Assembly: GCF_000427465.1 (NCBI RefSeq)
Contig: NZ_ATYB01000014.1
Coordinates: 3,289,058-3,353,057, forward strand
DNA from: Sinorhizobium arboris LMG 14919
GTDB taxonomy: Bacteria > Pseudomonadota > Alphaproteobacteria > Rhizobiales > Rhizobiaceae
Length of the DNA stretch: 64,000 nt
Direction: 5' to 3'
In this document: positions 1 through 9,487 of the stretch, piece by piece
Layout: every line of letters starts with the position of its first letter
Numbering within the stretch: position 1 is the first letter of the stretch
Translations under genes and position numbers: made by a program
The notes under the pieces: model-generated
What the model saw: the letters and a program-made list of their open reading frames with translations, nothing else
Database searches by the model: none
What the model was told of the DNA's origin: nothing

Positions 1-1156
<1,156 letters not shown>

Positions 1157-1277
1157 GAAGGGTCCGTGCTTGATAGGGGATTGGTAGCCGGCGCGATTTG
1201 TAAGGGAGCTGCGAGGGGGAAGGCAGGCTCTAAAACTTCGTCACAGGCCACAGGAAGAAGGAGATGAGGGAAAATAG

Positions 1278-1293
1278 CGATTCACGTGAAACG
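1278..1293. promoter_or_regulatory. parS-like ParB-binding site 1
   Basis: A 16-base site with core TTCACGTGAA in the rho-hemJ spacer. It matches 13 of 16 positions of the general parS consensus TGTTTCACGTGAAACA. It shares the exact 14-mer GATTCACGTGAAAC with the sites at 4900 and 54348, all in the same orientation. It lies about 1.7 kb left of the putative oriC. ParB binding is inferred from the sequence, not shown. Confidence 0.6.
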
Positions 1294-1349
1294 CCGCAAG
1301 GGGTCGCAGCAAATTAGCGGCAACTATTGCGGCTGCGAATCGATTGAAT

Positions 1350-1889
1350 TCAAAATGGTTTCACCACGACGAGGATGACTATGAGGATCATCAGCAGGGT
1401 CGGCGCCTCGTTCATCAGCCTCCAGTAGCGAGCATTCCGGCGATTCTCGTCCCGCTGGAAGGCCTTCACCGCGCGGCTGAAACGCACATGCACCAGGGTC
1501 AGCAGAAACACGCAGAAAATCTTCGCATGCAGCCAGCCTCCGCCAAAGCCATAGGCGCTCCATGCGAGGTAGAGACCAAGCACCCAGGAGATCATCATGG
1601 CCGGATTCATGATGACCTTGAGCAGGCGCAGTTCCATCATCTTGAAGGTCTCGGACTGCTGCGATCCGGGGGCCGCGTCGGTGTGATAGATGAAGAGGCG
1701 CGGCATGTAGAGAAGCGCCGCCATCCAGGAGATCACCGCGATAACGTGAAGCGCCTTTATCCATAGATACAGATCGTCCGGCTGCCAGGCAAAGAGACCT
1801 ATCAGCAATGCCGCAAAAGCGCCGATCGCGATCGCCGCACGAAAGCGAGCCCGTTCGCCCGGGCCGCCGTCGGTTTGACGTTCCCCCAT
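1350..1889 (-). CDS. hemJ: Protoporphyrinogen oxidase HemJ (UPF0093 family)
   Basis: Integral membrane protein that oxidises protoporphyrinogen IX to protoporphyrin IX in haem synthesis, replacing HemG/HemY in many alphaproteobacteria. It is 179 residues from ATG 1889; a GTG one codon upstream is also possible. Hydrophobic helices lie at about 20-38, 45-65, 95-115, 125-142 and 162-178. The conserved HVIAVISWMAALLYMPRLF segment and the KIFCVFLLTLVHVRFSRA segment carry the His residues typical of the family. The start is 13 bases downstream of the hemE stop codon on the same strand, so the two haem genes are very likely co-transcribed. Confidence 0.9.
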   Translation of the reverse strand: MGERQTDGGPGERARFRAAIAIGAFAALLIGLFAWQPDDLYLWIKALHVIAVISWMAALLYMPRLFIYHTDAAPGSQQSETFKMMELRLLKVIMNPAMMISWVLGLYLAWSAYGFGGGWLHAKIFCVFLLTLVHVRFSRAVKAFQRDENRRNARYWRLMNEAPTLLMILIVILVVVKPF

Positions 1890-1902
1890 CACCGCTGCCC
1901 CC

Positions 1903-2934
1903 TCATCGCCGTCCTCTCACGCGGGCGACGAGCGTGGCGACATGGTCCGGATCGGCATCCGGCGTGATGCCGTGACCGAGATTGAAGATCAGCGGCCCCT
2001 TGCCGAGCACGTCCAGGATGCGGTCGATTCCATGCTCGAGAGCCGCGCCGCCGGCCACGACCCGCACCGGGTCGAGATTGCCCTGAACGGGCCCGTCCTT
2101 CTGCAATTCGGCGGCGAAGGAGAGCGGCACAGACCAGTCGAGGCCGATCGCGTCCGCCCCGGTCGCTTGCCGATAGTTCTTCAGCAGAAGACCCGCGCCC
2201 TTCGCAAAGGCTATGATCTTTGCCGAGGGACGCCGCGACCGCACGGAAGCGATCATGCGCCGGACAGGCTCGGCCGCGTAACGTTCGAACTCTTCCTCAC
2301 CGAGCACACCGGCCCAGGAATCGAAGATCTGCACCGCATCGGCGCCGGCATCGATCTGTTCAACGAGATAGTCGGCGGAAATGTCGGCGAGCAGCGCCAA
2401 AAGCCGGTCGAAGGCTTTGCGATGCCGATAGGCGAAAAGACGTGCGGGCGCCTGGTCCGGCGTCCCGCGGCCGGCGATCATATAGGTCGCTACCGTCCAA
2501 GGCGCCCCACAGAAGCCGAGAAGCGTGGTCTCGGTCGGCAATTCCCTCCTCAGCCGGGAGACGGTCTCGAAGACCGGAGCGAGATGAGTGATGACGCCGT
2601 CGGGGTTCAGCCGGGCAATGCCGTCCTCGTCGATCGGATCCATCCGTGGACCTTGGCCCTCTTCGAAGCGCACGTTACGCTTGAGCGCATCGGGTACGAC
2701 GAGGATATCGGAGAAAAGGATGGCGGCGTCGAAGCCGTAGCGGCGGATCGGCTGCAATGTCACTTCGACCGCGAGGTCGGGCGTGTAGCAGAGGTCGAGA
2801 AAGTTGCCGGCCTTCAGGCGCGTCGCCCTGTATTCGGGAAGATAGCGTCCCGCTTGCCGCATCAGCCAGATCGGGGGAGGGGTGAGCGTCTTCCCGTTCA
2901 AGACCTCCAACATTCTGCGATGCGGTTCACTCAC
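1903..2934 (-). CDS. hemE: Uroporphyrinogen decarboxylase
   Basis: Cytosolic enzyme that removes four carboxyl groups from uroporphyrinogen III to give coproporphyrinogen III. The protein has 343 residues, normal for the family. The N-terminal signature [18 protein letters not shown] (about 20-37) binds substrate, and [14 protein letters not shown] and the C-terminal NLGHGITPD segment are diagnostic. It appears to start at GTG 2934, directly at the edge of the AT-rich spacer. Location of hemE beside the origin is conserved in Caulobacter and rhizobia, which supports calling the spacer oriC. Confidence 0.96.
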   Translation of the reverse strand: MSEPHRRMLEVLNGKTLTPPPIWLMRQAGRYLPEYRATRLKAGNFLDLCYTPDLAVEVTLQPIRRYGFDAAILFSDILVVPDALKRNVRFEEGQGPRMDPIDEDGIARLNPDGVITHLAPVFETVSRLRRELPTETTLLGFCGAPWTVATYMIAGRGTPDQAPARLFAYRHRKAFDRLLALLADISADYLVEQIDAGADAVQIFDSWAGVLGEEEFERYAAEPVRRMIASVRSRRPSAKIIAFAKGAGLLLKNYRQATGADAIGLDWSVPLSFAAELQKDGPVQGNLDPVRVVAGGAALEHGIDRILDVLGKGPLIFNLGHGITPDADPDHVATLVARVRGRR

Positions 2935-3339
2935 TTGCCGGTTCCCAATCTAAAAATAAAACTGAATTTATGAGGTTTCTATTTCTTAGAGTCGGTGGGT
3001 ATCAAGGATTAAAATCGCTCCTCATCCTATCCAGTCCGTCTCAATCCGTGACGAAGAGCCGGGAGAGATTCCGTTCAGATCGCGCAGCAAACGGGGAAAC
3101 TCGGGAAAAGATTGCAGAGTCAGCAGCTTGCGGGTGATCGGCGGGTTGCGCTTCCTGTGGATTGGGAGTCGATCCGCGTGACAATTTGTCTTGGCCATGA
3201 GTCTTGTCCACATGGCCCTCCAAACGATTTCCGGCGAAGGGCATGATGTGAACAAGTCGTCGCTTTTCCACTTGCCTGAGAGCAGTCGCCGCCGTTAGCT
3301 GTTTTTATCCCGCCTTTTCAACAGACCGCGGAGAATTGC
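2935..3339. other. Putative chromosomal replication origin (oriC)
   Basis: A 405-base gene-free region between divergent hemE and the PPDK-regulator gene. It has an AT-rich stretch at about 2946-3016 next to hemE, suitable as an unwinding element, and near-consensus DnaA boxes: TTGTCCACA at 3204-3212 (8/9 to TTATCCACA), TGTGGATTG at 3156-3164 (reverse, 7/9) and TTTTCCACT at 3264-3272 (7/9). Established knowledge: the experimentally mapped origins of Caulobacter crescentus and Sinorhizobium meliloti lie next to hemE. Genes diverge on both sides, and parS-like sites flank it at 1278 and 4900. Two short minus-strand frames here (3022-3271) look like chance. Confidence 0.85.
2946..3016. other. 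AT-rich candidate DNA-unwinding element of oriC
   Basis: About 70 bases rich in A and T (runs such as TAAAAATAAAACTGAATTTA) inside an otherwise GC-rich chromosome. It abuts the hemE start codon and probably also holds the hemE promoter. Its role in unwinding is inferred from composition and position. Confidence 0.5.
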
Positions 3340-4161
3340 GTGGAGAACCGCAAAAACTACTTCCACCTGCACCTTATCTCCGATTCGACCGGCGAAACCC
3401 TGATTGCCGCCGGTCGTGCGGCTGCTGCGCAATTCCAGGCCTCTCATGCGCTGGAGCATGTCTATCCGCTGATCCGGAACCGGAAGCAGCTGATGCAGGT
3501 CATGGATGCGGTCGATGGCGCACCGGGCATCGTTCTCTACACGATCGTCGACCGGGAGCTTGCGGGTCTTATCGATGAAAGGTGCCGCGAGATCGGCGTA
3601 CCCTGCGTCTCGGTGCTCGACCCGATCATCGAGCTGTTCCAGTCCTATCTCGGCTCGCCCTCCCGCCGCCGCTCGGGCGCACAGCATGTCATGGACGCCG
3701 AGTATTTCGCACGGATCGAGGCGCTGAACTTCACGATGGACCACGACGATGGTCAAATCCCCACGGATTTCAACGAGGCGGACGTGGTCCTTGTCGGCGT
3801 GAGCCGTACGTCGAAGACGCCGACGAGCATCTATCTCGCCAATCGCGGTATAAAGACTGCCAATATTCCGATCGTACCGGGCGTGCCGCTGCCCGATGCG
3901 CTTCTGAAGGCGACAAAGCCGCTGATCGTCGGCCTCATCGCTTCGGCCGAGCGACTCTCCCAGGTGCGTCAGCACCGCGTGCTCGGAACGACGCAGAGCT
4001 TCCACGCGGAAGACTACACCGACCGGGCGGCGATCGCCGAGGAGCTGAAATATGCCCGCTCGCTTTGCGCGCGCAACAACTGGCCGCTGATCGACGTGAC
4101 GCGGCGCTCGATAGAAGAGACCGCCGCTGCCATCGTTGCCCTGCGGCCGCGGCTCAGATAG
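3340..4161 (+). CDS. Pyruvate, phosphate dikinase regulatory protein (DUF299 family)
   Basis: Bifunctional ADP-dependent kinase/Pi-dependent pyrophosphorylase of the family that switches PPDK or PEP synthase on and off by threonine phosphorylation. It is 273 residues, the usual length. It opens with the family motif [11 protein letters not shown] (about 11-21) and has a P-loop-like GVSRTSKT at 153-160 followed by [11 protein letters not shown]. It starts at GTG 3340 with GGAGA just upstream; an ATG start is not available nearby. It is the first gene to the right of oriC, as in other alphaproteobacteria. Its target, PpdK or PpsA, is not in the window. Confidence 0.92.
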   Translation: MENRKNYFHLHLISDSTGETLIAAGRAAAAQFQASHALEHVYPLIRNRKQLMQVMDAVDGAPGIVLYTIVDRELAGLIDERCREIGVPCVSVLDPIIELFQSYLGSPSRRRSGAQHVMDAEYFARIEALNFTMDHDDGQIPTDFNEADVVLVGVSRTSKTPTSIYLANRGIKTANIPIVPGVPLPDALLKATKPLIVGLIASAERLSQVRQHRVLGTTQSFHAEDYTDRAAIAEELKYARSLCARNNWPLIDVTRRSIEETAAAIVALRPRLR

Positions 4162-4172
4162 AGCGGACCGTC

Positions 4173-4216
4173 AGGCAATTCCAGAAGTGAAACGGTTCTC
4201 CGTTCGGAATTGCGGC
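4173..4216. repeat. Dispersed palindromic repeat, GCAATTCC type (copy 1)
   Basis: Nested inverted repeat: outer arms GCAATTCC and GGAATTGC, inner arms AACGG and CCGTT around TTCT. In reverse complement it closely matches the segment at 44011-44055, so it is a mobile or dispersed intergenic element rather than a gene-specific terminator. It sits just after the PPDK-regulator stop codon. Confidence 0.7.
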
Positions 4217-4227
4217 AAATACAGTTG

Positions 4228-4264
4228 GAGCATTTCCGCGTTTTCGGCGAAAGTGGAGATGCTC
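4228..4264. repeat. Small inverted repeat (GAGCAT...ATGCTC)
   Basis: Arms GAGCAT (4228-4233) and ATGCTC (4259-4264), with partly paired CCGCG/CGGCG inside. It resembles short extragenic palindromes of rhizobial genomes and directly follows the GCAATTCC repeat. No U-rich tail, so not scored as a terminator. Confidence 0.45.
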
Positions 4265-4302
4265 GAGCTTGAGATCGCGGAAACGAATCGGGAAACGAAA
4301 CA

Positions 4303-4902
4303 ATGAGATCCTCGCTCGTATTGGCATCGGCCAGTCCATTCCGCCACACCCTCCTCGACAATGCTGGGCTGGCCTTCAAGGCTCGGGCGGCTGAAATCGA
4401 CGAGCGTGCGCTGGAGCAGCCGCTGGAAGCGTCGGGCGCTTCGCCCTCTGATGTCGCGCTGGTGCTTGCCGAGGCAAAGGCGCGCGATGTCGCACGATAT
4501 TTTCCGCGGGCTCTCGTGATCGGTTCGGATCAGACGATGTCGCTCGAAAACCGAGTCTATCACAAGCCCCGGAGCATGGCCGAAGCCGCCGGGCATCTCC
4601 TGTCGCTCTCCGGCAAGGTGCACAGCCTCAACAGCGCCATCGTTCTCGTGCGCGACGACGAGGTCGTCTGGCGGCATGTCTCGACCGCAAACATGACCGT
4701 GCGGCGATTGACCGACGGTTTCATCGATCGGCATCTTGCAAGGGTAGGCGAAAAGGCGCTGACGAGCGTCGGCGCCTATCAGCTCGAGGGCGAGGGCATC
4801 CAGCTCTTCGAAAAGATCGAAGGCGATTATTTCACCATACTCGGCCTGCCGATGCTGCCTCTTCTCTCCAAACTTCGCGAACTGGGTGCGATCGATGCAT
4901 GA
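4303..4902 (+). CDS. maf: Maf-like nucleoside triphosphate pyrophosphatase
   Basis: Hydrolyses non-canonical or specific nucleoside triphosphates to monophosphate and pyrophosphate (Maf/Ham1-like fold). It has 199 residues, normal for Maf. The N-terminus [12 protein letters not shown] is the family's phosphate-binding signature, with [24 protein letters not shown] and [14 protein letters not shown] downstream. The catalytic loop reads IGSDQTM where many members have the ADT form, marking the YceF-like branch. The end overlaps the aroE start by eight bases, so it is translationally linked to aroE and coaE. Exact nucleotide preference cannot be read from the sequence. Confidence 0.9.
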   Translation: MRSSLVLASASPFRHTLLDNAGLAFKARAAEIDERALEQPLEASGASPSDVALVLAEAKARDVARYFPRALVIGSDQTMSLENRVYHKPRSMAEAAGHLLSLSGKVHSLNSAIVLVRDDEVVWRHVSTANMTVRRLTDGFIDRHLARVGEKALTSVGAYQLEGEGIQLFEKIEGDYFTILGLPMLPLLSKLRELGAIDA

Positions 4903-5755
4903 TTCACGTGAAACATTTATTAAGCATGCCTTCGTTACCGGCTTTCCGGTGAAGCATTCGCGTTCGCCGCTCATTCACGGCTATTGGCTGAAGCAGTTCG
5001 GAATTCAGGGGAGCTACCGGGCTCACGAGGTTACGCCCGAGGCCTTTCCGGATTTCATGCGGCAGATCAAGGAAGGAACAACCGGCTTCTGCGGCGGCAA
5101 CGTCACGATTCCGCACAAGGAGGACGCTTTCCGGTTGGCCGATCGGCCGGACGAACTCAGCGCCGAACTCGGAGCGGCCAACACACTCTGGCTCGAGAAT
5201 GGGGAAATCCGTGCGACCAATACCGACGGGCGCGGCTTCGTCGCCAATCTCGATGAGCACGCCAAAGGATGGGACCGCATTTCGACCGCGGTGGTTCTCG
5301 GCGCCGGCGGCGCAAGCCGCGCCGTGATCCAGGCCATCCGCGACCGCGGGGTCAAGGCGATCCATGTGGTGAACCGCACGCCCGAGCGGGCGAGGGAACT
5401 GGCCGATCGCTTCGGGACGGCGGTGCACGCGCATTCGATGGCGGCGCTTCCTGAAGTCATTTCCGACGCCGGCCTGTTTGTGAACACGACCTCGCTCGGC
5501 ATGAACGGCGGGCCGGCGCCGGCGATCGATTTTTCGGGCTTGGCGCCCGACGCCGTTGTCACCGACATCGTCTATGTGCCTTTGAAGACGCCGCTGTTGC
5601 GGCAGGCGGAAGGGCAAGGCTTCCGCATTGTCGACGGACTTGGCATGCTCCTGCATCAGGCTGTGCCCGGATTCGAGAAATGGTTCGGTTTGAGGCCCAT
5701 CGTCGACGAAAGGCTCAGGCAGGTCATCATCAGCGACATGGATAAGCACGCATGA
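4895..5755 (+). CDS. aroE: Shikimate dehydrogenase
   Basis: NADPH-dependent reduction of 3-dehydroshikimate to shikimate in aromatic amino-acid synthesis. It has 286 residues from ATG 4895; an in-frame start at 4886 would add three residues. Shikimate-binding HSRSPLIH lies at about 21-28, the catalytic Lys in NVTIPHKED at about 72-80, NTDGRGF further on, and the NADP loop GAGGASRAV at about 140. The first codons are written over a parS-like site (4900-4915), so this short N-terminal stretch has two jobs. The gene overlaps maf upstream and coaE downstream (ATGA). Confidence 0.95.
   Translation: MHDSRETFIKHAFVTGFPVKHSRSPLIHGYWLKQFGIQGSYRAHEVTPEAFPDFMRQIKEGTTGFCGGNVTIPHKEDAFRLADRPDELSAELGAANTLWLENGEIRATNTDGRGFVANLDEHAKGWDRISTAVVLGAGGASRAVIQAIRDRGVKAIHVVNRTPERARELADRFGTAVHAHSMAALPEVISDAGLFVNTTSLGMNGGPAPAIDFSGLAPDAVVTDIVYVPLKTPLLRQAEGQGFRIVDGLGMLLHQAVPGFEKWFGLRPIVDERLRQVIISDMDKHA
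4900..4915. promoter_or_regulatory. parS-like ParB-binding site 2 (inside aroE 5' end)
   Basis: Reads TGATTCACGTGAAACA, 15 of 16 matches to the parS consensus, the best of the four sites in the window. It lies across the maf stop codon and codons 2-7 of aroE, about 1.6 kb right of the putative oriC. ParB binding is inferred. Confidence 0.75.
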
Positions 5756-6336
5756 TCATCGTCGGGCTCACCGGCTCCATCGGGATGGGAAAGACGACCG
5801 CTGCCGGGATGTTCCGGGAATTCGGCGTGCCGGTGAACGATGCCGACGAAGTGGTGCACCTGCTTTATAGCGGCGAAGCGGTGGCTCCGGTCGAAGCGGC
5901 CTTTCCAGGCGTCGCCAGGGACGGCGTAATCGACCGGTCGGAGCTTTCGCGCCGGCTCGTTGCGGCACCTGACCGGCTTGCCGAGCTGGAACGGATCGTC
6001 CATCCCCTCGTGCGCGCCAAGGAGCAGGAGTTCATTGCCCGGCACAGAGCTGAAGGCGCGCCTTTCGTGCTTCTCGATATTCCGCTCCTCTTCGAGACCA
6101 GGGCCGAGGCGCGCCTGGACCGTATCGTCGTCGTGACCTGCGATCCGAAAAAGCAGAAGGAGCGTGTCATGAAGCGCCCGGGAATGACCGACGAAAAATT
6201 TGCGATGATCCTAAAACGGCAGGTGCCCGACAGCGAGAAACGCGCCCGCGCCGACTATATCGTCGACACCAGCGACAGCTTTGACGTCACGCGGCAGCAG
6301 ATCCGGTCGATCGTCGATGATTTGCGGGCCGGATAG
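5752..6336 (+). CDS. coaE: Dephospho-CoA kinase
   Basis: Last step of coenzyme A synthesis: phosphorylates the 3'-OH of dephospho-CoA. It has 194 residues. The P-loop GSIGMGKTT sits at about 8-16, followed by NDADEVVH, where the Asp is the expected catalytic base. The lid and substrate region [11 protein letters not shown] is family-specific. The ATG overlaps the aroE stop (ATGA), so maf, aroE and coaE form a tightly packed operon. The pantothenate kinase gene coaA lies 50 kb away at 56.3 kb. Confidence 0.94.
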   Translation: MIIVGLTGSIGMGKTTAAGMFREFGVPVNDADEVVHLLYSGEAVAPVEAAFPGVARDGVIDRSELSRRLVAAPDRLAELERIVHPLVRAKEQEFIARHRAEGAPFVLLDIPLLFETRAEARLDRIVVVTCDPKKQKERVMKRPGMTDEKFAMILKRQVPDSEKRARADYIVDTSDSFDVTRQQIRSIVDDLRAG

Positions 6337-6360
6337 TCTTCGGAGGACGACGCTGCCGCT

Positions 6361-6416
6361 TACCCCTTCGCCCCGCCTGCGGGGAGAAGACAGCCAGCAG
6401 GCTGGATGAGGGCTGC
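6361..6416. repeat. RIME-like extragenic palindrome (copy 1)
   Basis: Two adjacent stems, GCCCCGC/GCGGGG and CCAGC/GCTGG, ending GGATGAGGG. The wording (TTCGCCCCGCCTGCGGGGAG) matches the palindromic elements widespread in Rhizobiaceae intergenic DNA. It lies between coaE and dnaQ and may act as a terminator or mRNA stabiliser. Confidence 0.65.
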
Positions 6417-6505
6417 AACGGCCTTCAATTGCGCAGAAAATAACATTAGGAATGGAGGTCAGCTTCGGGTGATTCGCTCCGAAACGTCGTCCACAGGGCT
6501 TCCGC

Positions 6506-7234
6506 ATGCGTGAAATCATCTTCGATACGGAAACGACCGGCCTCGACAACCGCGAAGACCGGGTCATCGAGATCGGCGGCGTCGAGCTCGAGAACCAGTT
6601 TCCGACCGGGCGCACGATCCATATCTATATCAATCCAGGGGAGCGCAAGGTTCATCCGGAAGCCCTTGCCGTCCACGGCATCACGGACGAGTTCCTGAAG
6701 GACAAGCCGCCCTTCGCCGACGTCGCCCAGGAAATCGTCGATTTCTTCGGCGATGCGCGCTGGGTCGCCCACAACGCTACATTCGACATCGGCTTCATCA
6801 ATGCGGAGTTCGAGCGGCTCGGCCTGCCGCCAATTGGCAGCGACAGGGTCATCGACACTCTGGCGCTTGCCCGGCGCAAACACCCGATGGGGCCGAATTC
6901 GCTCGATGCGCTTTGCCGCCGCTACGGCATAGACAACTCGCATCGAACAAGGCACGGAGCGCTGCTCGACTCCGAGCTGCTCGCCGAGGTCTATATCGAG
7001 ATGATCGGCGGCCGCCAGGCGGCGCTTGGTCTCGTGGTGGCGGAGACGGGAGGCCGCTCGATCGAAGCCGACGACGGCCCGGTCGTCGTCATCGGAAGGG
7101 ACCGGCCTTTGCGACCACGGCTGACGGAGGTCGAAATCGCCGCCCATGCGGCGCTCGTCGCGAAGATCGGCGCGAATGCGATCTGGGCCAAATACAGCGA
7201 AGCCGAATACGTCCTCAGATCGGAAGCGGTTTAG
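6506..7234 (+). CDS. dnaQ: DNA polymerase III epsilon subunit (3'-5' proofreading exonuclease)
   Basis: Proofreading DnaQ/DEDDh exonuclease of the replicative polymerase. It has 242 residues. Exo I IFDTETTGLD holds the Asp and Glu at 7 and 9, Exo II is HNATFDIGFINAEF, and Exo III is HGALLDSELLAEVY with the catalytic His and Asp. The C-terminal 55 residues would carry the alpha-subunit binding tail. It stands alone downstream of a RIME-like repeat, as a replication gene within 4 kb of the origin. Confidence 0.94.
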   Translation: MREIIFDTETTGLDNREDRVIEIGGVELENQFPTGRTIHIYINPGERKVHPEALAVHGITDEFLKDKPPFADVAQEIVDFFGDARWVAHNATFDIGFINAEFERLGLPPIGSDRVIDTLALARRKHPMGPNSLDALCRRYGIDNSHRTRHGALLDSELLAEVYIEMIGGRQAALGLVVAETGGRSIEADDGPVVVIGRDRPLRPRLTEVEIAAHAALVAKIGANAIWAKYSEAEYVLRSEAV

Positions 7235-7372
7235 GCCGTCGAGATTACAGCCCGTGGGGAGGACGGTTAAGTACGCTGCCTGCGAACGCCGGCCTCGCAC
7301 CTCCGTCATCCTCAGGATTGAGGATCCATTCACAAGCTGTACCGGCGAATTTGAATTGCTTAGGGCGGACAC

Positions 7373-7400
7373 AAAAAACCCGGCTCGCCGAGCCGGGCTT
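7373..7400 (-). terminator. Intrinsic terminator of secB
   Basis: Perfect 8-bp stem CCCGGCTC/GAGCCGGG (7379-7386 and 7390-7397) with a 3-base loop, followed on the minus strand by six U (7373-7378). It lies 20 bases beyond the secB stop and could also stop dnaQ transcripts from the other side. Confidence 0.85.
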
Positions 7401-7419
7401 TCCAGAAACTTCGGACCGA

Positions 7420-7926
7420 TCAGTTGGCCGTGTCGTTGGTGTTGGCAACCTGCGCGCGGACCTTTTCCTCGGCCATGCGCTGGGCAAACATCTGCGCGAA
7501 GTCGATAGGATCGATCATCAGCGGCGGGAAACCGCCGTTGCGGGTTGCGTCGGCTACGATCTGGCGCGCGAAGGGGAACAGCAGGCGCGGGCACTCGATG
7601 AAGAGCAGCGGCAGCATATGTTCCTGCGGGAAGCCGGCGACGCGGAAGACGCCGCCATAGGCGAGTTCGACGTTGAAGAGCATCTTGTCGCCGTCCTTTG
7701 CCTGGGCGCTCAGCGAGAGGACGACGTCGAAATCATTCTCCGCGAGCGGATTGGCGTTGACATTGACATTGATGTTGATCGACGGCGAGCGGTCGCGCGC
7801 CTGCAGCGAGCGCGGTGCGCCGGGGTTCTCGAAGGAGAGGTCCTTGACATACTGGGCCAGGATGTTGAGCGACGGGCTCGGCTGCTGGGCACTGCCGTTG
7901 CCGTTGGATGCGGTATCAGTCGTCAT
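7420..7926 (-). CDS. secB: Protein-export chaperone SecB
   Basis: Tetrameric cytosolic chaperone that keeps preproteins unfolded and hands them to SecA. It is 168 residues from ATG 7926, chosen because GAGGAAA lies seven bases upstream and the product then begins MTTDTASNG; a longer frame would start at 7968. Core motifs are [16 protein letters not shown] and [17 protein letters not shown], then [29 protein letters not shown] and [15 protein letters not shown]. Minus strand, with its own terminator; secB next to the Tim44-domain gene and fxsA is usual in rhizobia. Confidence 0.95.
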   Translation of the reverse strand: MTTDTASNGNGSAQQPSPSLNILAQYVKDLSFENPGAPRSLQARDRSPSININVNVNANPLAENDFDVVLSLSAQAKDGDKMLFNVELAYGGVFRVAGFPQEHMLPLLFIECPRLLFPFARQIVADATRNGGFPPLMIDPIDFAQMFAQRMAEEKVRAQVANTNDTAN

Positions 7927-8094
7927 AAGAGTTTCCTCGGACTTCGAAATGGTGAGGCCATCTAGCATCTAGGGCCTTGGCTTACAACCCTGGTGGCCGG
8001 GACCGGCCCGACGCAGCGGTGCGTCCGACGGTTCGTCTCGGAGTCGCATTATAGACCCGATTGGAGCCGGAATGAGAAAAAGTGGGGGCTCGAA

Positions 8095-8631
8095 TCAATG
8101 GGACAGACGATCCGGGGGCGGTGAACGGTCGTCCTCGTCCTTTTTCTTGCGCGAGAATTCATCCTCGTCGAGATCGATGATCAGCGGGCCGCGGCGCTCC
8201 TCGCGCCGGGGATCAGAGGCTTGGGGGCCAGCAGGACGGGGGCCGGAGGAGCGATAGAAGCCCGTTGCGCTGCTCAGAATTGTCATCCGGCTGCGCAGAA
8301 AGGCTGCGATGGCGCGTCGGACCGGGGGGAGGAAGATGAGAAGACCGACGACGTCGCTGATGAAACCGGGCACGATCAAGAGAATCGCGGCGATGAAGAC
8401 CAGCACGCCGCCGACAACGTCCAGTCCCGGGTCATTCCCTGTCCGCGCCGCCTCCTGCAGGCGCCGGAGCACACCGAAGCCTTGGATGCGCAAGAGCAGG
8501 ATGCCGGCGACGGCGCTTGCGAAAACAAGGAGAAGCGTCATCGCCACGCCGATCTCGCTGCCGACGGCGACGAAGCCGGCGATTTCGGCAAGCGGCAGCG
8601 CGAGAATGAGGAGCGGGATCAGGAAACGCAT
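8095..8631 (-). CDS. fxsA: FxsA family membrane protein
   Basis: Small inner-membrane protein named after E. coli FxsA (suppressor of F exclusion of phage T7); its cellular role is poorly known. It has 178 residues from ATG 8631 (TTG 8646 is an alternative). Hydrophobic helices lie at about 4-22, 26-46, and a long one at about 73-100 containing IAAILLIVPGFISDVVGLLI, the FxsA signature. The last 55 residues are charged and rich in Arg, Asp, Glu and Lys, likely a cytoplasmic tail. It is divergent from the Tim44-domain gene at 8766, with which it shares a short promoter region. Confidence 0.88.
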   Translation of the reverse strand: MRFLIPLLILALPLAEIAGFVAVGSEIGVAMTLLLVFASAVAGILLLRIQGFGVLRRLQEAARTGNDPGLDVVGGVLVFIAAILLIVPGFISDVVGLLIFLPPVRRAIAAFLRSRMTILSSATGFYRSSGPRPAGPQASDPRREERRGPLIIDLDEDEFSRKKKDEDDRSPPPDRLSH

Positions 8632-8765
8632 CGCCCGTGCTCGCAAGAAGGTGAGTGCAATTGTCCGGTCTCCGGTTTATGGGTGCGACATCGTCGTTTG
8701 AATGGTCTATCCTTCCGGACTATATGGAACAGTACGAGAAATTCTAACAGCGGTTCCGGGTGGAA

Positions 8766-9470
8766 ATGGGCTCTTTTGATTTCATCACATTTTTTTTCCT
8801 GATCGCTGCCGTGGTCATCTTCCTGCAATTGCGGAGCGTCCTTGGTCGCAGGACCGGCAGCGAGCGGCCTCCTTTCGATCCGTACTCTCCAAGGGATGTC
8901 GCCCAGGGGCCGGAGGCCAAGGATAACGGCAAGGTCGTACAGCTTCCCCGCCGCGAGAGCACGGCGGAAGACGAGTCGCGGTATGCCGCGATCGAGAGCG
9001 TAGCAAAGGCCGGAACCCCGCTGAATGCCCAGCTCAGGGCCGTGACCGATGCGGATCCCAACTTCAATCCCGCCGAATTTCTCAACGGTGCGAAGATGGC
9101 CTACGAGATGATCGTCATGGCCTTTGCCGATGGCGACCGCAAAACCCTTAAGGGATTGCTGTCCCGCGAAGTCTATGAGGGGTTCGAGGCCGCAATTGCG
9201 GAGCGCGAGGCCAAGGGCGAAGTCGTCAAGTCGACCTTCGTCGGCATCGACAAGGCCGATATCGTGCACGCGGAGATCAAGGATGCCGAGGAAAACATAA
9301 CGGTCAGGATCATCAGCCAGCTGATTTCCGCGACCTACGACAAGCAGGGCAAACTGGTTGACGGAGACGCCGACTCGGTTGCCGAAGTGAACGACTTGTG
9401 GACTTTTGCGCGCGATATCCGCTCACGCGACCCGAACTGGAAGCTGATCGCCACCGAATCGGAAAACTGA
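8766..9470 (+). CDS. Tim44/TimA-domain protein
   Basis: Membrane-anchored protein with a Tim44-like domain, related to the mitochondrial import factor Tim44. It has 234 residues from ATG 8766; GTG 8760 would add two. A single N-terminal hydrophobic helix (about 5-20, FITFFFLIAAVVIFLQL) is followed by a basic, Pro-rich linker and the Tim44 domain at about 85-230, ending WTFARDIRSRDPNWKLIATES, which is the family signature. It is the first gene of a run with mltA, a Smr gene and an XRE gene (17-base or negative gaps). Its bacterial role is not settled. Confidence 0.88.
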   Translation: MGSFDFITFFFLIAAVVIFLQLRSVLGRRTGSERPPFDPYSPRDVAQGPEAKDNGKVVQLPRRESTAEDESRYAAIESVAKAGTPLNAQLRAVTDADPNFNPAEFLNGAKMAYEMIVMAFADGDRKTLKGLLSREVYEGFEAAIAEREAKGEVVKSTFVGIDKADIVHAEIKDAEENITVRIISQLISATYDKQGKLVDGDADSVAEVNDLWTFARDIRSRDPNWKLIATESEN

Positions 9471-9487
9471 CCGGGAAGCGGACGGCC

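Noticed and set aside
3022..3271. Two short minus-strand frames inside the putative oriC
   Set aside because: No plausible ribosome site or protein family, and they cover the DnaA boxes; best read as non-coding.
3304..3312. TTTATCCCG as a further DnaA box in oriC
   Set aside because: It keeps only the left half of TTATCCACA; too weak to list with the other three.
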